Positions 1 to 11,359 of a DNA stretch of 64,000 nucleotides are shown here, one piece after another; position 1 is the first letter of the stretch, and each line of letters begins with the position of its first letter. A model generated the notes under the pieces. That model did no database searches and was not told the DNA's origin. It saw only the letters and a list, made by a program, of their open reading frames with translations. A program made the position numbers and the translations under genes. Source of the DNA: Tumebacillus amylolyticus (lineage in GTDB: Bacteria > Bacillota > Bacilli > Tumebacillales > Tumebacillaceae); contig NZ_JAEQNB010000002.1 of the NCBI RefSeq assembly GCF_016722965.1, positions 590,363 through 654,362 on the forward strand, written 5' to 3'.

Positions 1-60
1 TCATCCTCTGCACCCCTTTTTTGGTATCGAACGTATATTTCGACATTCATTATAACACAA
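1..60 (-). promoter_or_regulatory. Promoter, 0A-box-like element and RBS of a gene leaving the window
   Basis: Read on the minus strand, positions 54-49 give TATAAT preceded by TG one base upstream (an extended -10). A TGTCGAA heptamer (Spo0A-box-like) lies at 45-39, then a GGGGTG ribosome site and an ATG at 4-2. This looks like the start of a minus-strand gene whose body lies outside the window, so its product cannot be named. The 13-mer GTATATTTCGACA (33-45, plus strand) recurs upstream of the M23 gene at 1643-1655. Confidence 0.5.
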
Positions 61-91
61 AGAGGTCCGCGACTTCCGTCACGAACCTCCA
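61..91 (-). terminator. Imperfect terminator hairpin after the M23 gene
   Basis: GAGGTCCG (62-69) pairs with CGAACCTC (82-89) with one mismatch, and GAC/GTC pairs inside. On the minus strand the stem is followed by a weak T-rich stretch. It lies just after the stop codon of the peptidase gene. Confidence 0.4.
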
Positions 92-105
92 AGGTACACA
101 ATTTC

Positions 106-1575
106 TTACATATAAGGAGCCGGGTTCACGTGTACGCCGTTCACGCGCACTTCATAGTGCAGATGCGAGCCCGTGGATTGACCGGTGGAGCCGACGCCGC
201 CGATGCGTTGGCCTTTTTGCACAGCTTGTCCGACGGAGACGTTCATCGAGGACAAGTGCCCGTAGATGGTGACGACGCCGTTGCTGTGCGAGATGCGGAT
301 GCAATTGCCGTAGCCGTCGCCCAAGTCGGCCGCTTGGATGACCGTGCCGTTGTTCGAAGCGTACACCGGCGTCCCGGTTGCCGCTGCGATGTCGAGCGCG
401 AGGTGAGGCTTGCCCCCGCGGTTCTCTCCGTACTGCGACGAGATGTAGCCGCCGCCGATCGGGTACGCCCAAGAGCCGCTGACCGGAGCTGCACTGCCGC
501 CGGAATAGGACGAATAGGTCTGCTTGTGCGTGCCTTTGGAAATGATCTCCTTGACCGGTTCAACAGTCACTTGTTCGGAGAGAACTTCCTCCTTGGTGAC
601 GTTGCCGTTGTGGCGGGTGATGCGGAGGTTTTGCGTTTTCTTGCCTTCTTGGCCGTCTTGGACGATCTTCTCGGTGCCGACGTCGAGAGAGTCGTCGTCC
701 TTGTACTCAATTTCGTAGTTGGTGGTCAGCTCGCGGGTTTCTTCCGTGGTGCTGTCGACCGAGATCAGCGGTTCCACCGCGACGAGGTTGATCTGCTGGC
801 CTTCGGAAAGTTCGTCGATGTCGGCGATCTCCGGATTGGCCGCGTGCAGATCTTCGACAGACAAGTTGTTTTTGGACGCGATGTCCCACAGCGAATCGCC
901 GCGGGAGACGACATAGGTCTTGCGCTCGTTCTTGCCTTGTTGAACCAGTGCCAAAGCCGCATCAAAAGAAACCAAGGTCTGTTTGTCCCCGCGCAACGGA
1001 ACGAAGTCCACTTGCTCAGAAAGTTTGACGGTGGCATTGCTGTCTGCTTTGACATATTGCGATTCAAGGGTCTTGATCAGTTTCTCAGCGGTTTCCTTGT
1101 CTTTGACATGGACGATGTCTTGGCCGTTCACGCGCACGACCACCATGTCAACCATCGTCTTGGTTGATTCGGAGATCGCATTCGCCACGGTCCAGTCGTT
1201 GGTGCCTTTCACCGCTTGATGTACAGGTGCAAACGCCACGTGGGCTTTGAGCAGGGACCCGTACGATTTCATCTGTTCTTGAAGCAACGATTGATCACGT
1301 ACGACGCCGGTGTATTCGCCATCTATGTAGACTTTGTAAACGGGAGATGCGGATGCGACTTTGTCATGTGCTGTATATACGCCGACCGAAGTCAACGCCA
1401 AAACTGCGAGTGCAGCAATTGAATTGCGGAAGTTGAAAGTTTTGCGAATCTCCGACTTGGCAGCGCGGATGAACGCTGCGGTTTTTTCTTGCATCCATTC
1501 CTTCTTGCTTCTTGCTTGGCTGGCAGTCCCGATATGACGACGACGGTCATATAACATCTCTGTCAGCTTACCCAT
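106..1575 (-). CDS. Membrane-anchored LysM-G5-M23 peptidoglycan metallopeptidase
   Basis: 489-aa cell-wall hydrolase of the M23 (LytM/lysostaphin-like) family, expected to cleave peptidoglycan peptide cross-links outside the membrane. Domain order: a basic cytoplasmic N-terminus; one membrane segment near residues 51-69; an uncharacterised extracellular region; a LysM domain near 220-265 (YVVSRGDSLWDIA); a G5-like domain near 268-346; and the M23 domain from about 368. The zinc and catalytic residues are visible as HLALD (H391, D395), GHL (H440) and HLH (H471, H473), so the enzyme should be active. The ATG at 1575 is chosen because GGAGGGG lies about 5 bases upstream; longer frames have no good ribosome site. 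The promoter carries Spo0A-box-like repeats, which suggests sporulation or stationary-phase use (inference). Confidence 0.9.
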   Translation of the reverse strand: MGKLTEMLYDRRRHIGTASQARSKKEWMQEKTAAFIRAAKSEIRKTFNFRNSIAALAVLALTSVGVYTAHDKVASASPVYKVYIDGEYTGVVRDQSLLQEQMKSYGSLLKAHVAFAPVHQAVKGTNDWTVANAISESTKTMVDMVVVRVNGQDIVHVKDKETAEKLIKTLESQYVKADSNATVKLSEQVDFVPLRGDKQTLVSFDAALALVQQGKNERKTYVVSRGDSLWDIASKNNLSVEDLHAANPEIADIDELSEGQQINLVAVEPLISVDSTTEETRELTTNYEIEYKDDDSLDVGTEKIVQDGQEGKKTQNLRITRHNGNVTKEEVLSEQVTVEPVKEIISKGTHKQTYSSYSGGSAAPVSGSWAYPIGGGYISSQYGENRGGKPHLALDIAAATGTPVYASNNGTVIQAADLGDGYGNCIRISHSNGVVTIYGHLSSMNVSVGQAVQKGQRIGGVGSTGQSTGSHLHYEVRVNGVHVNPAPYM

Positions 1576-1605
1576 GATACCCCTCCCACAGAAACAACCC
1601 ATTGC

Positions 1606-1656
1606 TAAATCAGTATGTTTCTTGTTTTTATTGGTTCGACATGTATATTTCGACAG
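1606..1656 (-). promoter_or_regulatory. Putative Spo0A-controlled promoter of the M23 gene
   Basis: On the minus strand two TGTCGAA heptamers occur in tandem, separated by seven bases (between 1655 and 1635). The downstream copy sits where a -35 would be, about 18 bases before CATACT. TGTCGAA is the core of the Spo0A (0A) box. Whether Spo0A binds is inference. Confidence 0.45.
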
Positions 1657-1720
1657 AATGTGCCATGTTCCTCCTCGTGTCACAAAATTGACGCAAAATA
1701 AGTCATAAAAAAAAGAGGCC

Positions 1721-2680
1721 CTAGTACTTCGGGCCTCCACTTTCCTGTTGCATAGTCATCGTCATTTTCTCCGTCAGTTCCTTGGCGGCGTTGTATCCCA
1801 TCCGCTTCAGACGGTAGTTCATCGCCGCGACTTCGAGGATGACAGCCAAGTTGCGGCCCGGTCGGACCGGCAAGTTGAGGTACGGAACTTCGACATCGAG
1901 GATCTTGATCGTCTCTTCGTCGAGTCCGAGGCGGTCGTACGCTGCCTTGTCATCCCACATCTGCAGTTGGATGACCATCTCAATGTCCTTGCGCATCCGG
2001 ATCGCCCCCGCGCCGAACAGCGTCATGACGTTGAGCACGCCCAAACCGCGGATCTCGATCAATTGGCGAAGCAACTCCGGCGACGTGCCTTCCAAGATGT
2101 TCTCCGCCACACGGCGAATCTCGACCGCATCGTCTGCGACGAGACGATGGCCGCGCTTGACGAGTTCCAGTGCCGTCTCCGATTTCCCGATGCCACTCGA
2201 TCCTTGGATCAAGATGCCAATCCCGTAAACGTCCACCAAAACGCCGTGCACCAACGTCTCCAACGCCAATTCGCGGTCGAAGTACGATTGCAGACGACCG
2301 GTCAGTTTGGTGGTGGAAAGCGAAGAGCGCAACACCGGCAACTTATGTACAACGGCCGCTTGCAGGAGCTTCTCCGGCACGTCGATGCCGCGCGCCACGA
2401 TCAGACACGGTGTCTGCTCATACGCGCAAAGTTGCTCGGCGCGTTCCTTTTGCAACCCCTCCGGCAACGCTTCAAAAAACGTGATCTCCGTTCGCCCGAC
2501 CACTTGCACACGCTCTTCCGGGTGGTAGGTAAAAAAACCGGCCATGGCCAAACCCGGCCGGTTGATGTCACTGACTGCGATGCGGCGCTGGATGTCTGCC
2601 GAATCGACGTTGACCAGTTCCAGTTGAAATTCCTTGCAGAGTTCTTGTGTGGTGATCCACTTATGAACGATCTGCTCCAT
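1721..2680 (-). CDS. hprK: HPr kinase/phosphorylase
   Basis: 319-aa bifunctional enzyme that phosphorylates and dephosphorylates HPr and Crh on the regulatory Ser, feeding CcpA-dependent carbon catabolite repression. The N-terminal domain (about 1-135) has the family pattern INRPG...AGFFTY. The C-terminal kinase domain has Walker A GSSGIGKS at 160-167, preceded by H145 in LVHGVLVD. The family signature near the C-terminus reads GRNLAVILEVAAMNYRLK. Length is close to Bacillus HprK (310 aa). The start overlaps the end of the upstream epimerase gene by 20 bases, so the two are probably translationally coupled. A LacI/CcpA-type operator is seen far away at the alpha-glucosidase gene. Confidence 0.96.
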   Translation of the reverse strand: MEQIVHKWITTQELCKEFQLELVNVDSADIQRRIAVSDINRPGLAMAGFFTYHPEERVQVVGRTEITFFEALPEGLQKERAEQLCAYEQTPCLIVARGIDVPEKLLQAAVVHKLPVLRSSLSTTKLTGRLQSYFDRELALETLVHGVLVDVYGIGILIQGSSGIGKSETALELVKRGHRLVADDAVEIRRVAENILEGTSPELLRQLIEIRGLGVLNVMTLFGAGAIRMRKDIEMVIQLQMWDDKAAYDRLGLDEETIKILDVEVPYLNLPVRPGRNLAVILEVAAMNYRLKRMGYNAAKELTEKMTMTMQQESGGPKY

Positions 2681-3596
2681 AGAATGAACGCCCCCATGCG
2701 ATGGTGGCTTGCAAGCCTTCTGCGAGCGTCATCTGCGGACGCCAGGTCAGGCTGCTTGCCAGAATCTTGTCATTGGACAGTACGCTTCTGTAAATATCCC
2801 CGATCCGTGCCGGACCGTGTACCGGCTCTTGGTCGTAGCCGATCATCTCCGACAGCAGTTGGAACACTTCGTTGACGGAGACTTCCACTTCGGTGCTCAA
2901 GTTGAAGATGCCGTTCACGTCCGATTCCAGCGCCTCCACGTTCGCACGAGCCACGTCGCCGACGTAGATGTAATCGCGCGTTGCACCACCGTCCCCATCG
3001 ATGGTACAGGTCTTGCCGGTCAACATGCGCTCCGTGAAGATCGAGATCACGCTGCCTTCGCCCGACTGCCCCTGACGCGGGCCGTAGACGTTTGCATAGC
3101 GAAATACGACGTACTGCGTCCCGAACAGTTCATGGAACATCTGAAAATACTCTTCGATGACTTTCTTGCTCAGCCCATAGAACGACATCGGACGCTGCGG
3201 GTGCTTCTCATCAACCGGCACATACTCCGGCATCCCGTAGGAAGCAGCCGAGCCTGCGAAGACGATTTTCTTGAGTTGAAGTTCGCGAACCGCTTGCAAG
3301 AGGTTGATCGTGCCCGAGAGGTTGACGTCCGCATCAAACTTCGGGTCTTTGATCGACGGCGGGACGGTCGACTGTGCAGCTTGGTGGATGATGGCTTCAA
3401 TGCCCTCTTCGCGGATCACATTGATCAAGCGCGGGTCGGTGATGTCCATCTCAAGGAATTTGGCCTCAGGGTTGAGGTTGTTCCTCGTACCGGTTGCCAA
3501 GTTGTCCATCACCACGACGTCATGCCCTTTGCGCAGGCATTCGTCCACGATGTGCGAGCCGACAAAACCGGCACCACCTGTTACAAGAACTTTCAT
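2661..3596 (-). CDS. NAD-dependent sugar-nucleotide epimerase/dehydratase (GalE-like)
   Basis: 311-aa extended short-chain dehydrogenase of the UDP-glucose 4-epimerase-like group. The N-terminus carries the Rossmann motif GGAGFVGSHI right after MKVLVT. The catalytic YxxxK is present as YGLSK, with the upstream Ser in AGSAASYG. FRYANVYGPRQ and the RDYIYVGDVA motif are typical of UDP-sugar epimerases. Substrate cannot be told from sequence. The ATG at 3596 is chosen because the Rossmann fold starts immediately after it and a G-rich ribosome site precedes it. It overlaps hprK, so a two-gene transcript is likely. Confidence 0.9.
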   Translation of the reverse strand: MKVLVTGGAGFVGSHIVDECLRKGHDVVVMDNLATGTRNNLNPEAKFLEMDITDPRLINVIREEGIEAIIHQAAQSTVPPSIKDPKFDADVNLSGTINLLQAVRELQLKKIVFAGSAASYGMPEYVPVDEKHPQRPMSFYGLSKKVIEEYFQMFHELFGTQYVVFRYANVYGPRQGQSGEGSVISIFTERMLTGKTCTIDGDGGATRDYIYVGDVARANVEALESDVNGIFNLSTEVEVSVNEVFQLLSEMIGYDQEPVHGPARIGDIYRSVLSNDKILASSLTWRPQMTLAEGLQATIAWGRSFYGADRS

Positions 3597-3719
3597 TATG
3601 TATAACCCCCCAAGCCGTTTAAAACGCTTTACGATCATCATACCGTGTTTTTTGTCGAAACACCACAAGGAAAACGAAAAGAGATGGGAATCTCTCCCAC
3701 CCCTCTACCTTTTGCAGAA

Positions 3720-4055
3720 CTAGTCTTTAAAAATGCCCAAAATACCCGAAACGAGCGACAGCACGATCGAACCGAAAAACGCGCTTGCAAAACTCGCGAC
3801 GTGAAAACCCGACACGACATTCGACGTTAACAGCAGCATCCCCGCGTTGATCACCAGCGCGAAGATCCCAAACGTCAGCACCGTAATCGGCAAGGCAAAC
3901 AGTTGCAAAATCGGGCGGATGATCGCGTTGACCAACCCCAGCACCACCGCCGCCACGAACGCCGAGAGGATGCCGTCAAACCAAATGTCCTTGAACAGCC
4001 ACGCCACAATCAACAGCGCCACAGCCGAGATGATCCAATTCCAGATCAGCTTCAT
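3720..4055 (-). CDS. YvlD-like small membrane protein (phage holin 4_2 family)
   Basis: 111-aa protein with four hydrophobic segments (about 5-20, 27-45, 52-72 and 86-108) and very little polar sequence. Composition and pattern, including the GLVNAIIRP loop, match the YvlD/'phage holin family 4_2' membrane proteins. Despite the name these are chromosomal proteins, in Bacillus found near hprK, as here. Function is poorly known; links to envelope stress are established for the yvlABCD neighbourhood in Bacillus but none of its other members is visible here. Confidence 0.85.
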   Translation of the reverse strand: MKLIWNWIISAVALLIVAWLFKDIWFDGILSAFVAAVVLGLVNAIIRPILQLFALPITVLTFGIFALVINAGMLLLTSNVVSGFHVASFASAFFGSIVLSLVSGILGIFKD

Positions 4056-4142
4056 AATGTCCCACTCCTCTCGCCTTCTCTACAAACTATACGAGAGCAT
4101 GACGTACAAGTTGCGGGTGTCGAGAAATTTTTCCTTCGTCCG

Positions 4143-5363
4143 TTACTTCATCCGGCCCAAGGTGAACAGCGGCGCATCGGCGTTCGGACGGTCGAGGATC
4201 AGATCGCGCAGAATCTCCCCGGCGATGGTGCTGTAGACCGTGCCGTTTCCGCCGTACCCCAGCGCGTAGTAGCAGTTCCGGTGGAGATGATGCTCGCCGA
4301 TAAACGGAAGTCCGTCCTTGGTCCCGCCAAACGACGAAGCCCAACTGTACGCAATCTTGACCCCCGTAAGCGCCGGAAAGAGGGAGTACAGCGCCGCGAG
4401 GAGCTGGACTCCTTTTTCGGAAAGCAAGTTGTCGCGCTTGGGTCCTTGGATGGCGCTCTCATCGAGGCCGCCGATCAAGATGCGGTCGTCGGCGGTCGTT
4501 CGCATGTAGAGATACGGGCGCGCCGTCTCCCAGATCAGGCAACGATTGTGCCATGTGGAGAAATCAGACACGGGCTCTGTGGCAATCGCATAGGTCGAAG
4601 CGATGACGGCGCCCGGTGTGGTTTGGTTGTCTTGGGTCTCGTAGCCCGTGCAGAACACCGCCTTGCGCGCCCGAATCAACGCGCCGGTGGAGGTGCGAAA
4701 ATGCAGGCGGCCTCCTTGGTTTTCGTGAAAAACGGCGGTGACCTCCGTGTTTTCAAACACGCGCATGCCCTGTTTCGCACCGTCGTTCACCAAGGAGTGC
4801 GCGAGGCGAAACGGGTTGATCTGCGCGTCGGCCGGTGAGTAGAGACCGCAGTCTTTGGCAAATGGAAAGCGCTCTTGGATGTCTCGTTGCGAGAGAAAGT
4901 CGACGGGGAAGCCGTGTTTTTTTTGCAACGCGAACTCGGCTTGAATTTTTTTCACATCTTGGGGGGAACTCGCATAGTAGAGGCTCTCCCGACGCTCAAA
5001 TTCGGTGGGCAGGTCAAGCTGACCCGTGATGCTCTCCAATTTCGAGATGGCGTTGAGGCACAGTTGATAAAAACGCACAGCGACGTCCTCGCCTTTGCTT
5101 TCGGCGAGTTGGTACATCGGGGCGTCGTTGGAGTATTGCAACAGCGCCGTGTTGCCACTGGTGCTGCCTCCTCCGATGCGACGCTTCTCGACCATGGCGA
5201 CGTCGACGCCTTCTTGCAAGAGATAGTAGGAAACCAACGCGCCCGCTTCTCCACCGCCGAGGATCAAGACGTCGCAGTCGAGATCGTCTGTCAACGGCGG
5301 ATACGCGGGCGGGTTGGGATACGTGGCTTGCCACAGCAGTTCTCCGGTGTTGAGATCCATCAT
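4143..5363 (-). CDS. FAD-dependent oxidoreductase (D-amino-acid/glycine oxidase-like, DAO family)
   Basis: 406-aa flavoprotein. After a roughly 28-residue lead the dinucleotide-binding motif DVLILGGGEAGALVSYYL appears, followed by the acidic end of the second strand (VEKRRIGGGSTSGNTALLQY). That GGSTSGN stretch is typical of DadA/glycine-oxidase-like enzymes. The C-terminal part contains LIGGLDE and YALGYGGNGTVYSTIAGEI, the usual FAD-closing motif. Substrate is unknown. The ATG at 5363 has GGGAG about 7 bases upstream. No partner gene is adjacent; a duplicated TTTCTAG-type motif lies in its upstream region. Confidence 0.85.
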   Translation of the reverse strand: MMDLNTGELLWQATYPNPPAYPPLTDDLDCDVLILGGGEAGALVSYYLLQEGVDVAMVEKRRIGGGSTSGNTALLQYSNDAPMYQLAESKGEDVAVRFYQLCLNAISKLESITGQLDLPTEFERRESLYYASSPQDVKKIQAEFALQKKHGFPVDFLSQRDIQERFPFAKDCGLYSPADAQINPFRLAHSLVNDGAKQGMRVFENTEVTAVFHENQGGRLHFRTSTGALIRARKAVFCTGYETQDNQTTPGAVIASTYAIATEPVSDFSTWHNRCLIWETARPYLYMRTTADDRILIGGLDESAIQGPKRDNLLSEKGVQLLAALYSLFPALTGVKIAYSWASSFGGTKDGLPFIGEHHLHRNCYYALGYGGNGTVYSTIAGEILRDLILDRPNADAPLFTLGRMK

Positions 5364-5384
5364 CCGCTCTCCCTTTCACATGGC

Positions 5385-5447
5385 TTTCTAGGGTCTAGTG
5401 TGGGAACGGATTGGAAATTTTATGCTTGCAGGTTTCTAGAAGTCTAG
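5385..5447. promoter_or_regulatory. Pair of TTTCTAG(A/G)-type repeats upstream of the oxidoreductase
   Basis: TTTCTAGGGTCTAG (5385-5398) and TTTCTAGAAGTCTAG (5433-5447) are near-identical imperfect palindromes about 48 bp apart, directly upstream of the minus-strand oxidoreductase gene. They could be an operator pair. The regulator is unknown. Confidence 0.3.
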
Positions 5448-5459
5448 GATTTGAGGAAT

Positions 5460-5505
5460 GAAAACGCGGCGCTTCCTCATAGAGTAAGAGAGGAAGCGCC
5501 GCGTG
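5460..5505 (-). terminator. Strong rho-independent terminator
   Basis: A perfect 15-bp stem (5464-5478 with 5490-5504) with an 11-nt loop, followed on the minus strand by TTTTC. It ends the 206-aa gene directly upstream. Confidence 0.85.
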
Positions 5506-5510
5506 GCGTG

Positions 5511-6131
5511 TTAGTGTTCCGTGCGATCGATCGGACCGTTCCCTGCTGAGGCGCGGTCGATCAGGTGCGTGTAGCGCTCGGTAAGTTCCTGTACGGTTGC
5601 CGGATCGATCGTTTCATAGTCGTCCGCCGACTCCAGCGACTTCAACATGAGGTTGACGAGGCGCAGAATCGATTCGGTATCATCTTCGAGGGTCAGCGTC
5701 GTATCGTCATTGCGCATGATCTTGAGTTGCAAGTTCGTCTGCCCGGTTTCGAGTTGTGCGACCACGTGCCCGAACTTGTGCCAGCCGTGCGGATGATGAA
5801 TGCGGCGGCGGAAGGACTTGAGCACCGGCCCGTAGCGGGCGGTTAAATAGCGGAGAAACCCAACGGTATCAGAGTTGAGGTCTGTTGCGCTCCCAAGTTC
5901 TTCGAGGTCGTCGAAGGTCTCCAAGCAGCGTATGCATGCGACGACGGCCTGTGCGATCTCACGTCCGGCAAGGATGGCGACGCTCTGTTCGATCTCCAAC
6001 GCTTCCATCGTGGTGCGGGTGAGAGATTCGCGGATCACTTCTTCGAGCTGCTGTTTCAGTTCCGGTTGTTCGGACAGACGTTGTTGCAATTCCGTGACGC
6101 CGTCCTGAACATAGCGCACAAATTGTTCCAT
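5511..6131 (-). CDS. Conserved-looking hypothetical protein, cytoplasmic, mostly helical
   Basis: 206-aa protein that I do not recognise. The start at 6131 has AAGGAG nine bases upstream, and a strong terminator follows the stop, so it is a well-delimited single-gene unit. The sequence is acidic, has no signal peptide or membrane segment, and is predicted helical. The first 50 residues (VTELQQRLSEQPELKQQLEEVIRE) look like an amphipathic or coiled-coil helix. A basic patch FRRRIHHPHGWHKFGH sits in the middle. No catalytic motif is evident. Confidence 0.75.
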   Translation of the reverse strand: MEQFVRYVQDGVTELQQRLSEQPELKQQLEEVIRESLTRTTMEALEIEQSVAILAGREIAQAVVACIRCLETFDDLEELGSATDLNSDTVGFLRYLTARYGPVLKSFRRRIHHPHGWHKFGHVVAQLETGQTNLQLKIMRNDDTTLTLEDDTESILRLVNLMLKSLESADDYETIDPATVQELTERYTHLIDRASAGNGPIDRTEH

Positions 6132-6261
6132 CTCAAGACTCCTTAGTTCTTACTTCCCTGTTCCAACAGGCGACCTTACCTGCATCCTACCAATGCCACA
6201 GGGGAAACGCAACCCCAATTTGGTGTACAACATGTACTTTTCTAAAAGCGAGGTGAGAAAT

Positions 6262-6732
6262 GTGTTCGAAAAAGGCTGGTGGCTGCTCGGCTTTTTCCTG
6301 CTGTCCTGTCTGGTCAGTGCGACGCTGATCTGGTTGGCGGCACGCGGGAGAGATATGAAAAAATATAGCGGGCGGCAGATGTTTTATGCCGATCTGTATC
6401 GATTCACGGTGATGATTTGCACGTCTCTTGCTCTGTACTTGGTCGGAATCACGCCGGGGATTTGGCAGGTGTTGCAACTGCCGGAGAGCGTGGTGCTGTT
6501 TGGCGCGACGGCGTTGCCGACGTGGGTACTTTGCTCCGTGAGCGGCAGATGGTACCTCGGCTGGGCTGCAGCGGCGATCTTGCAAGGATTTGTCGTACAA
6601 GCTCTGGTTGGGATGGGTGGCGGACACGGCGAAATCGCACCGATGTGGTGGCCGCAAGTGGTCTGCGATGTCGGAGGGGTCGTGTTGTATGCGATGCAGA
6701 CGGGGCGACGGAACGTGCGGGTCAGAGCGTAG
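6262..6732 (+). CDS. Small integral membrane protein of unknown function
   Basis: 156-aa protein with about four hydrophobic segments (WWLLGFFLLSCLVSATLIW; FTVMICTSLALYLVGI; VLFGATALPTWVLCS; and a weaker one near LGWAAAAILQGFVVQALV). The chosen start is the GTG at 6262, because GAGGTGAG lies about 5 bases upstream and the first membrane segment then begins nine residues in. An in-frame ATG at 6193 would add 23 residues without a good ribosome site. It is a lone plus-strand gene ended by a bidirectional terminator. Function not recognised. Confidence 0.65.
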   Translation: MFEKGWWLLGFFLLSCLVSATLIWLAARGRDMKKYSGRQMFYADLYRFTVMICTSLALYLVGITPGIWQVLQLPESVVLFGATALPTWVLCSVSGRWYLGWAAAAILQGFVVQALVGMGGGHGEIAPMWWPQVVCDVGGVVLYAMQTGRRNVRVRA

Positions 6733-6740
6733 GTTATTGA

Positions 6741-6780
6741 AAAAGCGGGCTTGTCACGCATGCGTGGCAAGCCCGTTTTT
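6741..6780. terminator. Bidirectional terminator
   Basis: CGGGCTTGTCACG (6746-6758) pairs with CGTGGCAAGCCCG (6763-6775), with A-rich and T-rich flanks. It can serve both the plus-strand membrane-protein gene and minus-strand uvrA. Confidence 0.85.
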
Positions 6781-6829
6781 CACGTAGATCGGTGGCACGT
6801 GGTGTGCATGGAAATTGAAGTTGGTTCGA

Positions 6830-9721
<2,892 letters not shown>

Positions 9722-9825
9722 GACGTTCTCCTTCATTCCAAGATACGAACAGACATTCTCTTCACTCCTATTGTTACCTAGTTTTCACAAAAAAGCAACG
9801 TGCTAGACTCTATTAAATTGGAATG

Positions 9826-9856
9826 AAAAAAAACGACCGCAGTTCCGGTCGTTTTT
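9826..9856 (-). terminator. Terminator of the thiopeptide operon
   Basis: AACGACCG pairs with CGGTCGTT around a 6-nt loop (9832-9853), followed on the minus strand by eight T. It closes the cluster just after the ABC permease gene and before uvrA. Confidence 0.85.
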
Positions 9857-9871
9857 ACTCGTAGACGAGGC

Positions 9872-10618
9872 TTAGTTGTCCCATTTAAAACGTTTCGCCC
9901 CGATGAACGCCCCGACGATCAGGATGCCGAGCAAGACGGCGATCGGCCGGATGGATGCAGACGTCCAGAGTTCTCCGGTCCAGGCTTTCCGCATCAATTC
10001 CACAGAGTAGGTCATCGGAATGAAATTCGAGAGAATCTGCATGGCTTTGGGCAGAGTGCTCAGCGGAATCGTCGAACCGGACAGGAACATCATCGGGTAC
10101 ATCAGCACCATCGAGATCGCCATCGCCGTTTGCATCCGTTTGGCAAACGAAGCGATGAGGAACCCGCAGGCGAAAAAGGCCAGCGCCGAGATCGTGACCG
10201 CGATGTAGAAATCGAAGATGGTATCGGACAGCGTCCCTTTGAACAAAAACTTCGCGATCAACATGATCTCCAAAGCGCCGAAGTAGATGACGAAAAAACC
10301 CTTGGCGACAATCGAGACGAACACGGTGAGCGGCGTCAAGGGCGTTGCGCGCAGACGCTTGTAAATTCCTTTTTCCCGATCCATGACCACCTGCATCCCA
10401 ATCGAGAAAAACGCGGTCGAGAAGATGATGATGCCGACCATTCCCGGAATGTAGGTGTCGATGTAATTGTGCCCGTCATACATCTGCGAGCCGTCCATCA
10501 TTCCGAAGAAAATGAAAGAGATCGCCGGCAGCAAGAACGTGAAGAACACGGAGATGATTTCGCGGAAGAACATCTTGATTTCAAACCCCGCGTGAGTCAA
10601 CATCATACGAACATTCAC
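9872..10618 (-). CDS. ABC-2 type transporter permease of the thiopeptide cluster
   Basis: 248-aa membrane protein of the ABC-2 permease family with about six hydrophobic segments, starting near residue 20 (FFREIISVFFTFLLPAISFIFFG). The central stretch MDREKGIYKRLRATPLTP is the usual cytoplasmic coupling region of drug- and bacteriocin-type exporters. It follows its ATPase partner by three bases and is the last gene of the cluster. The natural reading is export of, or self-protection from, the thiopeptide product; this is inferred from position only. Confidence 0.88.
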   Translation of the reverse strand: MNVRMMLTHAGFEIKMFFREIISVFFTFLLPAISFIFFGMMDGSQMYDGHNYIDTYIPGMVGIIIFSTAFFSIGMQVVMDREKGIYKRLRATPLTPLTVFVSIVAKGFFVIYFGALEIMLIAKFLFKGTLSDTIFDFYIAVTISALAFFACGFLIASFAKRMQTAMAISMVLMYPMMFLSGSTIPLSTLPKAMQILSNFIPMTYSVELMRKAWTGELWTSASIRPIAVLLGILIVGAFIGAKRFKWDN

Positions 10619-10621
10619 GAC

Positions 10622-11359
10622 TTATTCCCCATTCCCACGACCAGCTGCGATCTGAACATACACGTCGTCCATCGAGCCGTTGTCGTCCGGCAGTAACTTG
10701 ATGAGGTTCTCCGGCGTGTCGCAAGCGACCAGCAAGCCCTCGCGGATGATCGCACAGCGGTCGCAGTAGCGTTGGACTTCTTCCATATAATGCGTGGAAA
10801 GCAGGATCGTTTTGCCCTCCGCCCGCAGTCGCTTGATGATGTTCCAGAGTTCAAAACGCGCCTGCGGGTCGAGACCGGTCGTCGGCTCGTCGAGGAAGAT
10901 GATCTGCGGGTCGTTGAGCAGCGCCAGCGCCAAACTCGTGCGTTGCTGCCAGCCGCCGGAAAGTTTTTTGACCATTTGGTTCAGGTGTGGACGCAGCCCC
11001 AACTCCTCGATGATTTCGTTCACATCGCGGGTGCGTTCATAGTAGGACGCAAACAGTTTCAGCGCTTCCTTGACTTTGATCTTGTCGTAGAGCGAGGTCC
11101 GTTGCAACGCGACCCCGATGCGTTGCTTCAGCTCAGCCGGTTGCTTTCTCGCGTCGACGCCGCAGACGTGGATCGTGCCTTCGTCCGGCTCGATCAAGCC
11201 CATGATCATCTCCATCGTGGTGGTTTTGCCCGCCCCGTTGGCTCCGATCAACGCGAAGATTTCCCCTTCGTGCACTTGAAGCGAGATGCCGCGAACCGCC
11301 TGAATTTTTTGATACGACTTTTTGATCTCGTGCGTCTGGATGATCACCTTTTGCGTCAA
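10622..11359 (-). CDS. ABC transporter ATP-binding protein of the thiopeptide cluster
   Basis: 245-aa ABC ATPase of the drug/bacteriocin export (CcmA-like) type. Walker A is GANGAGKTT, the signature is LSGGWQQR (note W after GG), Walker B is [12 protein letters not shown] and the H-loop is STHYMEE. The likely start is the TTG at 11359, with GGAGGAG just upstream, giving a TTGA overlap with the stop of the E1-like gene before it. That overlap argues for co-transcription with the modification genes. It should power the permease encoded next. Confidence 0.9.
   Translation of the reverse strand: MTQKVIIQTHEIKKSYQKIQAVRGISLQVHEGEIFALIGANGAGKTTTMEMIMGLIEPDEGTIHVCGVDARKQPAELKQRIGVALQRTSLYDKIKVKEALKLFASYYERTRDVNEIIEELGLRPHLNQMVKKLSGGWQQRTSLALALLNDPQIIFLDEPTTGLDPQARFELWNIIKRLRAEGKTILLSTHYMEEVQRYCDRCAIIREGLLVACDTPENLIKLLPDDNGSMDDVYVQIAAGRGNGE

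Noticed and set aside
3670..3719. Terminator between the YvlD-like gene and the epimerase gene
   Set aside because: Only a weak six-base stem (AGAGAT/ATCTCT) with a mixed T-rich tail; not convincing enough to list.
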